From Saccharina japonica (Eukaryota; Sar; Phaeophyceae; Laminariales; Laminariaceae), in the NCBI GenBank assembly GCA_008828725.1, contig MEHQ01003815.1, positions 1 to 64,000 on the forward strand: a stretch of DNA of 64,000 nt, read 5' to 3'. The notes beneath the pieces were generated by a model. The model was given only the letters and a program-made list of their open reading frames with translations, was not told where the DNA came from and made no database searches. Within the stretch, counting starts at the first letter, position 1. Each line of letters begins with the position of its first letter. A program made the translations under genes and the position numbers. Positions 33,001 to 44,030 of the stretch are shown piece after piece.

Positions 33001-33312
33001 TTTTTTTCCAATCCCATTTATTATCTTCGCACTTCCGTCTCTCCCTCCCTAGTCGTAACTCAGATCTGGGGTCACAAAGTAGGCTCCTCTCCCTCCTCCC
33101 CCACTACGGTTCTTGCCTTCATTTTTATCGCGCAGAGGGTTCAGCCTTCCCAACGCTGGTCGACTTTCATCGAATTTTGCTAACTCACGCTCTCGCGCTT
33201 TCTGCTGATGTTTTTGTGAGAAAAAGTGCCTAAGAGCATGCACTCGGAGGGGCTCGAACTCGCTTTCTTGACGCTTACAGGCTTCGTGGTTACCTTCTAG
33301 CCCACCGGGGCG
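33001..33312 (-). mobile_element. tRNA-derived SINE, family 1, copy 2
   Basis: Minus strand: head with A-box-like TGGGCTAGAAGGT and B-box-like GAGTTCGAGCCCC, body as in the 25.6-kb copy, tail GGGATTGGAAAAAAA then TA repeats. TATATAT words at both edges may be a target duplication but are low in complexity. Confidence 0.75.
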
Positions 33313-34179
33313 TATATATCGCCATGAAGGTACAGCAGTACGTACAGGCAGTACTATTAAGAGAGGTTGCGTGATGTATTGGGCGGGGTGTTCAACTTGG
33401 GGTGTTGAATATACAATTTTGCTATTTTCCGGAAGGAAGCCTGCCGCTTGGATGGCCAGGTCATCGAAAGCAGGCACCACGCCATAGTGCGTAGGTACAA
33501 CAGCACGTACAGCACGAAATAGTGCGTTCGGTACTTTATTGGGCGGGGTGTTGAAGGTATTATTGCGTTCTTTTCCGGGAGGAAACATGCCGCTACCGTA
33601 TGCTCAGATGATCGAAAACAGGCATCACGCCATACTCCCGTGGGGAGGACAAACTGCATAAATTAGAGCCTTTTTATATATAGACAGTTAAGTACAGCAT
33701 AACAAGACGTGCAGCACAACCAGATAGAATAAAGTGAAAGTCACTATCACGTACCTTCGCCTTAAGAACAAACCACATATATTTATTGGTTGGGCGGAGT
33801 TGCTGTGGTGAAGCAACTTGTTGAGGCGGTCGGGGAGTGTTGGTGGTAACACCTACTTCGGCTGTGGTGTTACATATATATTTGATTGCGATGTGAGTAT
33901 ATTCGCGTATATTCCAAGTATATATGTATGTGCCCACATATGTATTTGCGTCACTTCCATATATATGTATGTGTGATACCTATGTTATAGAAAACGGAGG
34001 GTATCGTACGGTTGACAGTAGAAAGATCTGATTGTTACCCAAACGCAGCGTAAATAGGTTGCGTTGTAGAGCGTCATAGAAAACAGTAAGAGAGACCACC
34101 TTGCCTACGTACAGTAGACGAGACCCCCGGTCGTGCGAGCAGTACCACTGAGCACCAGTTGACCACGTCATCGTCCCAC
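33313..34179. other. no gene; small direct repeat
   Basis: GTATTGGGCGGGGTGTT occurs near 33376 and TTTATTGGGCGGGGTGTT near 33536, with similar following words (TTTTCCGGRAGGAA). No supported gene. Confidence 0.55.
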
Positions 34180-35345
34180 TCCTACTGTCATTATAGTACA
34201 CGCCTACTGTAGGTGACACCGTAAAGCCAGGTTCGAACGCGTTATTTCACCTGTCGCTTTTCACTGTAGGTGCAAGTATGAAGCCGGGTTCGACCGCCAG
34301 ATGTCACCTGTCGCTATAGTACACATGCCTCTACTGTACGTGACCACATAAAGCCAGGTTCGAACGCGTTATTTTACCTGTCGCTCTTCACTGTAGGCGC
34401 AAGCATAAAGCCGGGTTCGACCGCAGGATGTCACCTGTCGCTATAGTACACGCCTACTGTAGGTGACCACATAAAGCCAGGTTCGAACGCGTGATTTCAC
34501 CTGTCGGTATTCATTGAACGTGCAAGTAAAAAGCCGGGTTCGACCGCAGGATGTCACCTGTCGCTATAGTACACACGCTTACTGTACGTGACCACATACA
34601 GCCAGGTTCGAAAGCGTTATTTCACCTGTCGCTATTCACTGTAGGCACAATTATAAAGCCGGGTTAGACCGCCAGATGTCACCTGTCGCTATAGTACACA
34701 CGCCTGCTGTATGTGACCACGCAAAGCCAGGTTCGAACGCGTGATTTCACCTGTCGCTATTCATTGTAGGTACAAGTGTAAACCGGGTTCGACCGTAGGA
34801 TGTCACCTGTCGCTATAGTGCACGCCTACTGTAGGTGACCACATAAAGCCAGGTTCGAACGCGTTATTTCCAGGTTCGAACGCGTTATTTCACCTGCCGC
34901 TATTCACTGTTGGTACAAGTATACAGCCGGGTTCGACCGCCGGATGTCACCTGTCGCTATCGTACACATGCCTACTGTAGGTTACCACATAAAGCCAGGT
35001 TCGAACGCGTTATTTCATATGCCGCTATTCACTACAGATATAAAGCCTGGTTCGACCGGGGGGTGTCACCTGTCGCTATAGTACACACGCCTACTGCTGT
35101 AGGTGACCACACAAAGCCAGATTTGAACGCGTGATGTCAGCTGTCGATATTCACTGTAGGTACAAGTATACAGCCGGGTTCGACCCCGAGATGTCACCTG
35201 TCGCTATAGTACACCAAGCACGATCGACGTACACCTATGTTACGCGCGCACATAAAGCAGGGTCCAAAAACATGCTGTCACCTGTCGCTATTTACGAAGA
35301 CGGTTTCGAACGCAGCGCTCCATCTGTCGCTACCGTACATGCTTT
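34180..35345. repeat. dimeric minisatellite, about 125 bp, eight or so units
   Basis: Two half-units alternate. One has AAGCCAGGTTCGAACGCG then TTATTTCACCTGTCGC. The other has AAGCCGGGTTCGACCGC then GGATGTCACCTGTCGC. Between them lie CACTGTAGG and ATAGTACACACGCCTACTG. First-type words are near 34215, 34358, 34475, 34608, 34725, 34848, 34870, 34995 and 35115; second-type near 34280, 34405, 34530, 34655, 34782, 34925, 35050 and 35175. Both cores resemble the tRNA T-loop/B-box word GGTTCGA. Confidence 0.85.
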
Positions 35346-37191
35346 GGTATAACATTCGGCCAGGTAGAAATGGTACGCGTACAGCCGGGTGCTCGGGTTA
35401 CAGTCTTTTTATGTCGCTCTCCATATAACGTGCTTCAGACGATTTTTACTTACAATTGGTCCTCGAGATATCGCCATCACCTTTCGCTGAAGTACGCACC
35501 GGCCGCCCACCACATGGCGTGCGTTAGTCCAGGTGTACTTGCCTTTCTTTATCGGGATATAGCAATCGTACACGTAGTAGGTTGCTCCTACAATACAAGC
35601 AAGTTCTGCTGAAGCAAACTGCTGACTGTCTGTTCGACACAATACTTGATTTATAGCTTTAGAGGCGGGGCCTAACGTATGAGATCGCCTATCGCCGATT
35701 AGATAGTGTGTTTACCACCGGCCTCTTTATCGCTTTCGTTGGTTTCTATGAAAAGAGCTACGGTTTACGAGATGGGGCGAGTTTATTATGCTATGCCACA
35801 TGTCAAACTGATGAGTGGGTGGGATACAGCCAGGTCCGACCAAGGGACCACCTGACGCGGCGTAGATATCCAACAGGGGTCGACTAGATTTCACAGGTCG
35901 ATCATTTCACCGCAGTTAGTCGGATCAGGGATCCTCGTTCGCAGACCCAGGGCTAGATGGGCGCAATCAAGGCATGTTCGCGACCATAGACGCCTAATTA
36001 AATAGTCCAGAATCACGCAAATAAGCATTTCGCTCACGTATACAATTAACGTACACCCAGTTCCAGTGCCAAGTGCAGAGGCCCATTATAGCAAACATTG
36101 TCCGCACCGGTTCGACCGAGAGCTATGTAGTTGCAACGCGCCACAATAGCGACCGTTGCTGCAGGCATACAATAACATCGCCATAGTTCATCAGTCGAAC
36201 AGTGGTTTGCTACCAGGCTCCATGCATATTGTTCCTGCGCGGTATTCATCTTGGCAACATCATGAACTAGCATGAAAATACAAAGTTCACAACTGAATCC
36301 CCGTCCACAAATATTTAGTCGGGTTGAAGAAAACTGTTCCCCCCGTGTGGGGTGGCGCATCATGCATCATCGGGGAGAACATGCCTGGTATTTTGACTTG
36401 TAGGCGCATGATATTGCTTTTGCCATTCCCCCCCGGGGAGATGATGCCCAACACGTATCTTGACTTGCCAGTTTCATGCTCCGGTGCATGAGGGGGGTAG
36501 AGCGCCTTTTGTGTTGGTTTGTTTTATTTTTATTCGTTTTATTTTTATTTTAGTTTATTTTGGTTTTTCCGGATAGCGGATACAGAACGTAGCTCCATTG
36601 CAAATGAGTTTGGTATAGTCTGGTAGTATTTACTACGGTAGGTACCAGCCCGGAGTTACGTTCCCGTTTCCGTTCGTCCGTTATGTTATCTCAACGGTTC
36701 GTTTGGGATGCGTGGCATCGTTTCAACGTTGCTTTCGTACAGGTGTTGTAATTTTGTCAACTGTGAACGTTCATGTCACACGTGGCTCAGGTGGTGGCAT
36801 CGTACCAAAATAGGCGTACGCACCTAGCGAGTGGGCCGACATAAATAGCCATCACGGTAACGTGCGCAATGTGTTTCTCGGTATGCTAGAGCAAACCGCA
36901 GTCAAAGCGTATGTAAGTTCGCCAGAGAGGAACAACGACTAACTAAGTGATCCCGTATCAAGCCACATAGTGATGTCGTCCGAAAACGGAAAACCCATAC
37001 CGTTCGTGACAAGGAAGAAGCATGGATTCTACTTTTAGGCGCCAACAGGAAATGCGCAACACACCCTGTCGGAGTGGGAGCATCTGTAAGCTGTTCACTT
37101 CCAGATGCGGCGACAGCGGACAAGGCGTCACGGGTAAGTGGGAAATGCGTTGTTGTTGGTCAGAGATATACCCGCAATTTCGAAAGCGGGA
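35346..37191. other. no gene seen; intergenic DNA
   Basis: Unassigned. Frames are short and show no domain. Confidence 0.45.
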
Positions 37192-37307
37192 ATCATGAAC
37201 GGGGCTACATAACGAGGTACCCACATCGCCAGAGTACGCGAAACCATCATGAACGAGGCTACATGGGTTATAACGAGGTACTCACATCGCCAGAGTACGC
37301 AAAACCA
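37192..37307. repeat. tandem duplication, about 55-62 bp
   Basis: ATCATGAACGGGGCTACAT...CACATCGCCAGAGTACGC at 37192 is repeated at 37246 with a small GGGTTAT insertion. Confidence 0.85.
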
Positions 37308-37443
37308 TAAGTAGCTTTCCCACGACAAGGACCTTAAGGTACGACAGCCTTCGGCGGAAAGTATGGGTATGAGGCCACCAAACGTCCCAGGTGATACAAG
37401 TAACAGCAATACAAGATCAAAACAACAGACAGAAAGTATGGGT

Positions 37444-37656
37444 GATATCACCAGCAACGGATGGAGGCCTCATTCCAACCCAATACTTTCATAATGGCAG
37501 AATACATCAGTAGTTTTGTTGTCTAGTATATGGAAGCACACGCGGTTACCAAGGGGGTTCAACATACTGTAAGAAGGCTGCCCCATCCCCTCAGTGGGCT
37601 TGGAGAAAGGCCTCGGAAAATCTACTACGAAGTGGAAAGATGTGGAGTATAAAAGC
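37444..37656 (+). repeat. dispersed repeat ending at a TATAAAAG box, copy 2
   Basis: Matches 26326-26554. A third, partial copy of its first 65 bases lies at 37808-37874. Possible LTR or short non-autonomous element; the ends are not canonical TG...CA. Confidence 0.65.
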
Positions 37657-37971
37657 GGACCATCCCACCCACCCAACTTGAGTATACTATACTCAACCAG
37701 GATCATTTCCAGAAATAGCATGTATTTATGTCATTGGCATCCAGGTTGTTACCCTCCATCGGGCATCTAGGACGATGCTCGCAGGAGGGTGATAATCAGG
37801 GGTGAGAGTCTCCAGCAACGGCTGGAGGCCTCATTCCAACCCAATACTTTCATAATGGCAGAATACATCAGTCTAATTACCTAATTTAGCGAAAGGGGAA
37901 ATAATATTTTGCTTCATATATAGTAGATACATTTGTGTGTGTTGGATGATGGATAATTAAATAACTGAGCA

Positions 37972-38255
37972 GTGGCCAAAATAGGGTAGATGAGTTTGTG
38001 GCCAAAACAGGGTACCATTGTATTTTAGTGACCGCGATGACCCCAGGGCGCCATCTCATTGGCCAGCGCCGGCCACCCCCCGACGCTGGCCACAAACCCA
38101 TCGGGTATACCCGATTTTCGCTACTCACCCCTCAAGAGGTACCCGATTATTACACCCACCTACCTGAAAATGGCCGGGCTGTTCGACCACAACGGCCCAA
38201 CAGCCCACCACGCACCAGCCGACTATCACGACCAAGTTCATCGAGTTTCATGCCC
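37972..38255 (+). repeat. arm of a distant inverted repeat (partner 46353-46632)
   Basis: From GAGCAGTGGCCAAAAT through CATCGGGTATACCCGATTTT to the CAGCCGAC word. The reverse complement of 46353-46632 matches with moderate divergence. The pair brackets 8.1 kb that includes the LTR element and the MITE. Confidence 0.75.
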
Positions 38256-38448
38256 CCAGCCAGCCCTGTTACCGACGGAACCATTTGCTTGATAGAAATC
38301 CACCCATCCACTCGATAAGTATCCATGATTTGGTTGATTCGCGCAGCCTCTCATACCCACTTAAACCTAAGACCCTCAAAACACGGCACAGCAGTAGTAG
38401 TGGATAGTTCGTAGTGCTCTCTTTCCCTCTCCGAACCAAAAGCCAACT

Positions 38449-38706
38449 TGTTGATTCGACCTCAGGCGCCAGACAAGTGCTTGCGCAGGCAGACGAGCTC
38501 CACGTGCTGTTATTCTCCAGCTGTAGACATAAACCACATATATATATATATTATAGGACTTCGAAGTGTCGAGCAGAGGGCACGCGAAAGACGAGAGGAT
38601 GAACTGGCACGCATTCTACTTCAGTAACGCCTCACCAAGTATGTGAACTCTCAAATACCTGTAACTGCCACCGAACCTGCTGTATCGAGCACAAGCATGA
38701 TCAATA
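38449..38706 (-). mobile_element. LTR (3' LTR in minus orientation) of the 6.9-kb element
   Basis: 258 bases, plus-strand TGTTGATTCGACC to ATCAATA, matching 45127-45384, also 258 bases. Just outside lies CAACT (38444-38448), repeated at 45385-45389. On the minus strand the LTR is preceded by AAAGCAGGGAGGA, a polypurine tract, which sets the element's orientation as minus. Confidence 0.85.
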
Positions 38707-39009
38707 TCCTCCCTGCTTTGCAGTCGATACGGCGCGACACCACACATCCGCAGTATGTATGTCGTACACGTGTACAGTCCCATCAACTAATATCCTCCCT
38801 GCATGGTGAAAAGTATGGCAATAAATCATCACAATAGCATAGCATGGTCACACCTCATAGCTGTCCCGGAAACCACAAATCATCATCCCGAATCAATATC
38901 ACACATTCCAAATTCACGTACCGAAAGTGGACCACAATTTCCCAAAACCTCAAGCAAATTCAAAGTACTGAATACCAGAAATTCAAGCAAATTCATTCAA
39001 ACTCAAATA

Positions 39010-39310
39010 CCAAAATCTAAACCATACTGGCTCAAACTTCAACAATCTTCCAAGACACTCAGCTGCCGCAACTAGGACACAAGGCCTCGGTAATCAGGCG
39101 GTCATCAGCTCGGTGTCAACAGGTCAATACAGGTTTGTCCAGTAGTACCAACTTCAGAGACCAAAATCTAAACCATACTGGCTCAAACTTCAACAATCTT
39201 CCAGGACACTCAGCTGCCGCAACTAGGACATAAGGCCTCGGTAATCAGGCGGTCATCAGCTCGGTGTCAACAGGTCGATACAGGTTTGTCCAGTAGTACC
39301 AACTTCAGAA
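39010..39310. repeat. 151-bp tandem duplication
   Basis: CCAAAATCTAAACCATACTG to GTACCAACTTCAGA is present at 39010-39160 and 39161-39310, nearly identical. It lies in the 3' untranslated part of the LTR element. Confidence 0.95.
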
Positions 39311-39644
39311 GCACTGCACGTTGCAAGAGTCTCGAAACATGAAAAATCTTCAATACAAATCTCAATACCGTACAATGTATTCACTATTTTAATCAGTAAA
39401 CAGGCGGAATTTTCAACGCCCGAAAACCATCAATCAAAAACCACAAACCAACCTTAACCCCACCAGCCCAATCAGAAACTCATTCAAAATCCTTAATTCT
39501 CGAATCCTCGTTCAATCAGTCAGCCAGTTAATCAATGTATTTTCCGAACTACCAGAAAGCCGCCCAGGCCAGACAGCCAGAGACGGTATCATATTGAGAT
39601 TAACTCTGAAACTAAATAATAAATCTGTCCAGCTCGAAAACTGA

Positions 39645-39866
39645 TTACATATTCATCAGAAAGTTCCGGTGAAAGCGAAAAGCCTCTCTGTTGAGTGGCT
39701 TTGTCAAGAAATCCGCGTGTTGTTCCGCAGTCGGTACATGCACAATGGCAAACTCTCCCCGAAACACAAGTTCTCTCAGAAAATGGTGTCGCACGTCGAT
39801 GTGCTTTGAGTTCGACGTGCACACCGGGTTCTGCGCCAAGTGCCTCGCCCTGTTGATTACAGGTCC
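39645..39866 (-). pseudogene. Ty1/copia RNase H C-terminus
   Basis: Minus-strand reading INRARHLAQNPVCTSNSKHI followed by DVRHHFLRELV and then VPTAEQHADFLTKPLNREAF. These are the signature C-terminal words of copia pol ('NPV.H.R.KHIDIR.HF.RE' and 'T..Q.ADI.TKPL...F'). Nothing upstream of this on the minus strand is recognisable RT, so most of pol is missing. It ends about 0.9 kb before the 3' LTR. Confidence 0.9.
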
Positions 39867-40313
39867 AAGTAAAAGTTACAGCAGAATTGCTGCATGTCGG
39901 CTATTATCATACGTATACTGATGTGTTGCTATCTGACAAGGTTAGTACGTGCAATGTGGTAGCACAGCGTTCGAAGCAAAGCACACAACCGAAACATAAC
40001 AATGTCGGCTCGTCAAGTGCTCGTCACGTGCGTACTCAATCCTATCATGCGTGCATCATGTATCATCCTCCCCCAAGCCCCAACCCAAGTACGTAGTCCA
40101 CCGTCCCGCGCAAAATAACGAAAGACAACAGAACCAACTACTCGTATTCAGTATCAGTATAATGATAGGTGGTCCAAACAAGCCTATTCTACGACACACC
40201 TACTATTAATATACCTGAACAGCAGTAGCGGCATATTCGTACGTATCAACAAAAACAGCATCAAAAACAGGGGAAAAGGCAATCGATCAGGCAGCACGAA
40301 CACAGCGTATACC

Positions 40314-40441
40314 TCAATCAGGGCTGAACGGGGGCATGAGCCCAGCACCCACGCGCCATTGCGGTCCAGCTTCCATGCTGATCCAAACACAACCTTGCTG
40401 TAGGTGGTGTTGCTTGCTGCCGCCCCACCCGTCCTTGCTCC

Positions 40442-40503
<62 letters not shown>

Positions 40504-40781
40504 TCTTCCTTCTCCTCCTCTTCCTCCTCTTTCCGTTGCTCGAATAATAACAGGGCTCCGTGTGCCAGCACCAAACGGCTCGACACTACCAGGGCGTGCT
40601 GCTCCGCCTCGAGGTCTGCACGCGTGCCTTCCGCGGGCGGTGGCGGAGGCGGTGGTAGAGGCGGCGGTGGCGGCAGCGGCGGTGGCAACGGCTGATGCTC
40701 CTGCTCCTCGGCCATCCCAACGCCGTCATCTCCGACTCCTACTTCTACTTTCCTCCTCCTGAGACCCCCTTCCACTCGCAC
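40314..40781 (-). CDS. low-complexity frame with 19-Gln run
   Basis: 155 codons with Pro-rich (PPPPLPPPPP), Glu-rich and 19-Gln segments. The Gln run comes from a (CTG)19 tract at 40443-40501 on the plus strand. No domain. It lies downstream of the minus-strand Gag-like frame in the same orientation and may be a broken continuation of it, or simply repeat-driven. Confidence 0.3.
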
Positions 40782-41661
40782 ATAAAACCATCTCTCCGAC
40801 CTTTTTCTCTTCCGCGTGTGACGGTTTCTTCGTCACCGCGGGGTGGGTTTTAACGTGGCGCGCAGACAGAGCCACCTGCTCTACTAGCGCGCCCGGGCTC
40901 ACCCAACAAACGGGCTCAAAGGGGCTCCTCTCAACCGGAAGCAGCTGCGGCAGGGCCCTCTGCCCATCCTGTGCACTGCTGCCGCTCCGGGAGGTCTGCT
41001 TCCCACCTAGCTTCACAGCTCGTTCTTCTTCTCTCTCCTCGTCACCCATATCTTCTCCTTTTTCTCCTCTCGTCGCTTCCTCATCAAATTCGGGGGTGGG
41101 CGCAGAGCGGGTATGGTTTGCAGCAGTGGCCAACGTGCCGGCTCGAGCCTCCTGCTCTTGCCGCACTGATGTCCCAGCTGCTTTCCTCCTCTGCTCTGCC
41201 GTTGCCCTCTCCGAATCAGCGCGCTGGGCCTCGCTTGGCGTGGCACGCAGCTTCGCTATCATCTTCCTCCGAAGGGCTGCCAGCTGCAGCTGCTGCGGCT
41301 GCTGCTGCTGCTCCGGTTGTTGCGGCTGCTGCTGCTGCTCCTGCTGCAGCGGCTCGCCTGCGTTGCTCGTGCCTCGAGCAGCAAGCGGGTCCACCAGCGC
41401 CAGCTCACGTCTGGCCGAGGCGGCACGCTGTTGCCGCGGCCGCATCGGGTGGACTACTTCTTGCCGCCACTTGATTTTCTGCTGAGCCGAGGATATCCAA
41501 CTATCCACCTGGTTGAGACGGGCCCTGTCCTTCGTGAGCACAGCAGTAACCCTTCCGGTCCGCGCAGCCCAAGCTCCTTCATAGTCCTCGATGCGCTCTA
41601 CCAGCCGAGCGCTTCGTTCTGGTAGAGCGCATCGAGGACTATAAAGGAGCTTGGGCTGCAC
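40726..41661 (-). CDS. Gag-like protein fragment, left arm of inverted repeat
   Basis: 311 codons. Residues from LVERIEDYEGAWAARTGR onward (about residue 20) to GDEEREE are shared with the plus-strand frame in 41619-42219. Features: LNQVDSWISSAQQKIKWRQE, a QQEQQQQPQQPEQQQQPQQ segment, Ala/Arg/Glu-rich helices, and a polar acidic stretch. After the shared part it continues with unrelated basic sequence rich in Ser/Arg. The first 19 residues are antisense to the other arm, so the ATG is not native. Gag is inferred from its place before copia protease in the other arm. Confidence 0.5.
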   Translation of the reverse strand: MQPKLLYSPRCALPERSARLVERIEDYEGAWAARTGRVTAVLTKDRARLNQVDSWISSAQQKIKWRQEVVHPMRPRQQRAASARRELALVDPLAARGTSNAGEPLQQEQQQQPQQPEQQQQPQQLQLAALRRKMIAKLRATPSEAQRADSERATAEQRRKAAGTSVRQEQEARAGTLATAANHTRSAPTPEFDEEATRGEKGEDMGDEEREEERAVKLGGKQTSRSGSSAQDGQRALPQLLPVERSPFEPVCWVSPGALVEQVALSARHVKTHPAVTKKPSHAEEKKVGEMVLCASGRGSQEEESRSRSRR

Positions 41662-42219
41662 GGACCGGAAGGGTAACTGCTGTGCTCACGAAGGAGAGGG
41701 CCCGTCTCAACCAGGTGGATAGTTGGATATCCTCTGCTCAGCAGATAATCAAGTGGCGGCAAGAGGTAGTCCACCCGATACGGCCGCGGCAACAGCGTGC
41801 CGCCTCGGCCAGACGTGAGCTGGCGCTGGTGGACCCGCTTGCTGCTCGAGGCACGAGCAACAAAGGCGAGCCGCTGCAGCAGGAGCAGCAGCAGCCGCTG
41901 CAGCAGGAGCAGCAGCAGCCGCAACAACCGGAGCAGCAGCAGCAGCCGCAGCAGCTGCAGCTGGCAGCCCTTCGGAGGAAGATGATAGCGAAGCTGCGTG
42001 CCACGCCGAGCGAGGCCCAGCGCGCTGATTTGGAGAGGGCAACGGCAGAGCAGAGGAGGAAAGCAGCTGGGACATCAGTGCGGCAAGAGCAGGAGGCTCG
42101 AGCCGGCACGTTGGCCACTGCTGCAAACCATACCCGCTCTACGCCCACCCCCGAATTTGATGAGGAAGCGACGAGAGGAGAAAAAGGAGAAGATATGGGT
42201 GACGAGGAGAGAGAAGAAG
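41025..42219. repeat. 0.6-kb inverted repeat with 14-base loop
   Basis: Left arm 41025-41604 (580 bases) and right arm 41619-42219 (601 bases) are reverse complements. They differ at scattered positions and by one 21-bp copy-number difference in the Gln-coding repeat. The loop is 41605-41618. The outer break is sharp on both sides, at the AGAAGAAG word. Confidence 0.9.
41619..42219 (+). pseudogene. Gag-like fragment, right arm of inverted repeat
   Basis: Open plus-strand frame LVERIEDYKGAWAARTGR to GDEEREE, the same protein segment as the left arm, with one extra seven-residue Gln/Pro repeat (LQQEQQQP). At 42219-42220 the frame changes and the sequence passes into the copia protease-bearing frame. 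Domain-free, Gln-rich, probably coiled-coil. Confidence 0.55.
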
Positions 42220-43069
42220 TGCTTATGCGAACATTATCACCCCTTCTGCACCTGCTAACGCCTATTATGCCCCGCCGACACCAGCTGGTGCCGGCCAAGG
42301 CTACGGCTACGCTCCTCCCCCGGTTGAATACGGGGGTGGGTGGCAGGCAGCTGCCCCCGCTCCCCAGCATGTCAGCCCTGCTTCCGCCTATGTCAACCCT
42401 GCTCCCCAAAATGCCCACCCTGCTCCCCAGTATACTAACCTCCCAGACAACACTTTTGATCCGGGACAGCCGTTCAACAGCATCCACGACCCTCACCTTC
42501 TCACCGTGCATGGTGTCTATGGTGTTGGTACTGATTCTGGGCCTGGTAGTGGGTCAGGGATTGTCGGGCAAGAAGAGTGGGTGGCCGACTCTGGCGCGAC
42601 TTATCATGTGACGGGCAATCCCTCGGGTATGGTTGAGTGTGAGCCCCCCCCTGTTGGCAGGAGTAGCCTTGTGATAGGAGACATGAGGTCGCTACAGATA
42701 GAGTGCTTCGGGAAACTTCCCTTGGTGATGCACAGTGCTAAGGGTGACGTGCACGTGAAGCTGGTAGATGTAGCTTACGTACCTGGACTGCAATTCAACC
42801 TGTTTTCCTTGCACGCCGTGATGCCCACCTGCGGTGCGATCCTCAACGAGAAAGGAGCACACCTGTTGAATGGCACCCTGTCGTTCGTCCGTAGGGAATC
42901 AGGGTCGTACGTCAGGGCCACAAGGGTCAACGCCGATGCAGCGATCGCTGCGGCTGTGCTGGTCCCGGGAAGAATGCAGCAGATCGATATCAACGACCTG
43001 CATGTTTCCCTTGCGCACTCCCACGCTGTGACCTTGCGGGAGACGGCTCGCCAGATGGGGATAAGGTAA
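42220..43069 (+). pseudogene. Ty1/copia Gag tail, aspartic protease and GAG-pre-integrase region
   Basis: A single open frame from the inverted-repeat boundary: a Tyr/Pro/Ala-rich Gag tail (YYAPPTPAGAGQGYGYAPPP), then LPDNTFDPGQPFNSIHDPHL, then the protease WVADSGATYHVTGN (catalytic DSG(A)). VDVAYVPGLQFNLFSLHAV follows, a family word. Last comes the GAG-pre-integrase region IDINDLHVSLAHSHAVTLRE. It stops at 43067-43069, where the integrase zinc-binding region should begin. Confidence 0.9.
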
Positions 43070-43298
43070 GGGGGGATTTGGTGCCGTTTGCTGGTTTGTT
43101 ACCGATAATGATAAAAGGCAAGGGAGGAGATTCAATGAATGTATACTTAGATTGGAATCACGTTAGAGAATGAAGACGACGGCGTAGTTAAGCACGCTTG
43201 CGCGCGAAGAAACCCCTATAAAAGCTGAATTGTTCTGTGACTATAGTCGGGGAAAGAATAGAGTCAGCGTCGACTGTGTTCTATCTGATATATCGTGA
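43070..43298. other. insertion replacing the start of the copia integrase
   Basis: 229 bases without coding match, between GAG-pre-integrase and the integrase core. It holds CCCCTATAAAAGC (a TATA-like box) near 43221-43233 and ends ...GTTCTATCTGATATATCG. A solo LTR is possible, but TG...CA ends and a target duplication were not found. The integrase HHCC region and first catalytic Asp are absent. Confidence 0.45.
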
Positions 43299-44030
43299 CT
43301 GATTGTTGACGACTTCTCGCGGTTTGGGTGGACTTATTTTCTGAAGAATAAGTCTGACGTCCCTGCTGTTTTCGGGAAATTCCTGTCTGACATCCGTGCG
43401 CTGGGCACCCCGTCTGTTGTGGAGTGCGTGCGCTCGGACAACGGCACGGAGTTCACGAAGGCAGAGTTCGTGACACGGCTCGACAGCCTCCGCATCCGTC
43501 GCGAACGCACTCCCGTCAACTCTCCGAAGAACGATGGCGTGGTCGAGCGCCGCATTGGTGTGACGCTCGAGCTTGCGATGGCATCCTGTCTGGAGGCCCC
43601 TCGTCTGTTCGGTGGTGTGCCGATGCCGCCGACAGGGCCTCTTTGGGCGGAAGCGTGTGCCTTCGAACCCGACGTCCTGAACATGACAGCGAGGGCAAGG
43701 GACAGGCCGGACATGCTCTCCCCGTATCAGAACTTTTACGGCAGGGCACCATTCCCACGGCTTCTCCCCTTCCTGAAACCTGGCTTCCACCACGTGGCGC
43801 GGACAAGCAGGGGAGGGCCGGAAGCGGACGCTGGCTTTTATTTTAACAGCGGCAGCAACCACGGGTCGGACTGCTGCAATATCCTGCTCCCGTCCGGCCG
43901 CAGATCGTACTCTCGAGATGCCACTTGGGAGCACCCGAGGAAGGCATTCATTGGGCTGCTGCCTGAGGCGTGGGGAGACGGACCCCCGGCGCCGACGCCG
44001 TCGCTGGAGGTGCCGGAACCCCTGGAAGAG
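43299..44030 (+). pseudogene. Ty1/copia integrase catalytic core, partial
   Basis: Frame opens after a TGA with LIVDDFSRFGWTYFLKNKSD, then VRSDNGTEFTK (second catalytic Asp), the 'NSPKNDGVVERR' block with the catalytic Glu, LWAEAC, and SPYQNFYGRAPF. The first Asp region and zinc finger are missing. The frame drifts into a Pro/Ala-rich linker. Confidence 0.9.

Noticed and set aside
34180..35345. CRISPR-like array
   Set aside because: The units are contiguous dimers without unique spacers, and the context is eukaryotic.
40443..40501. (CTG)19 as a host polyglutamine gene
   Set aside because: It sits inside an LTR element next to Gag-like sequence; no host protein is recognisable.
41738..42511. 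257-codon minus-strand frame, Cys/Ser-rich
   Set aside because: Antisense shadow of the Gln-rich Gag-like arm; the poly-Cys runs come from CAG repeats read in reverse.
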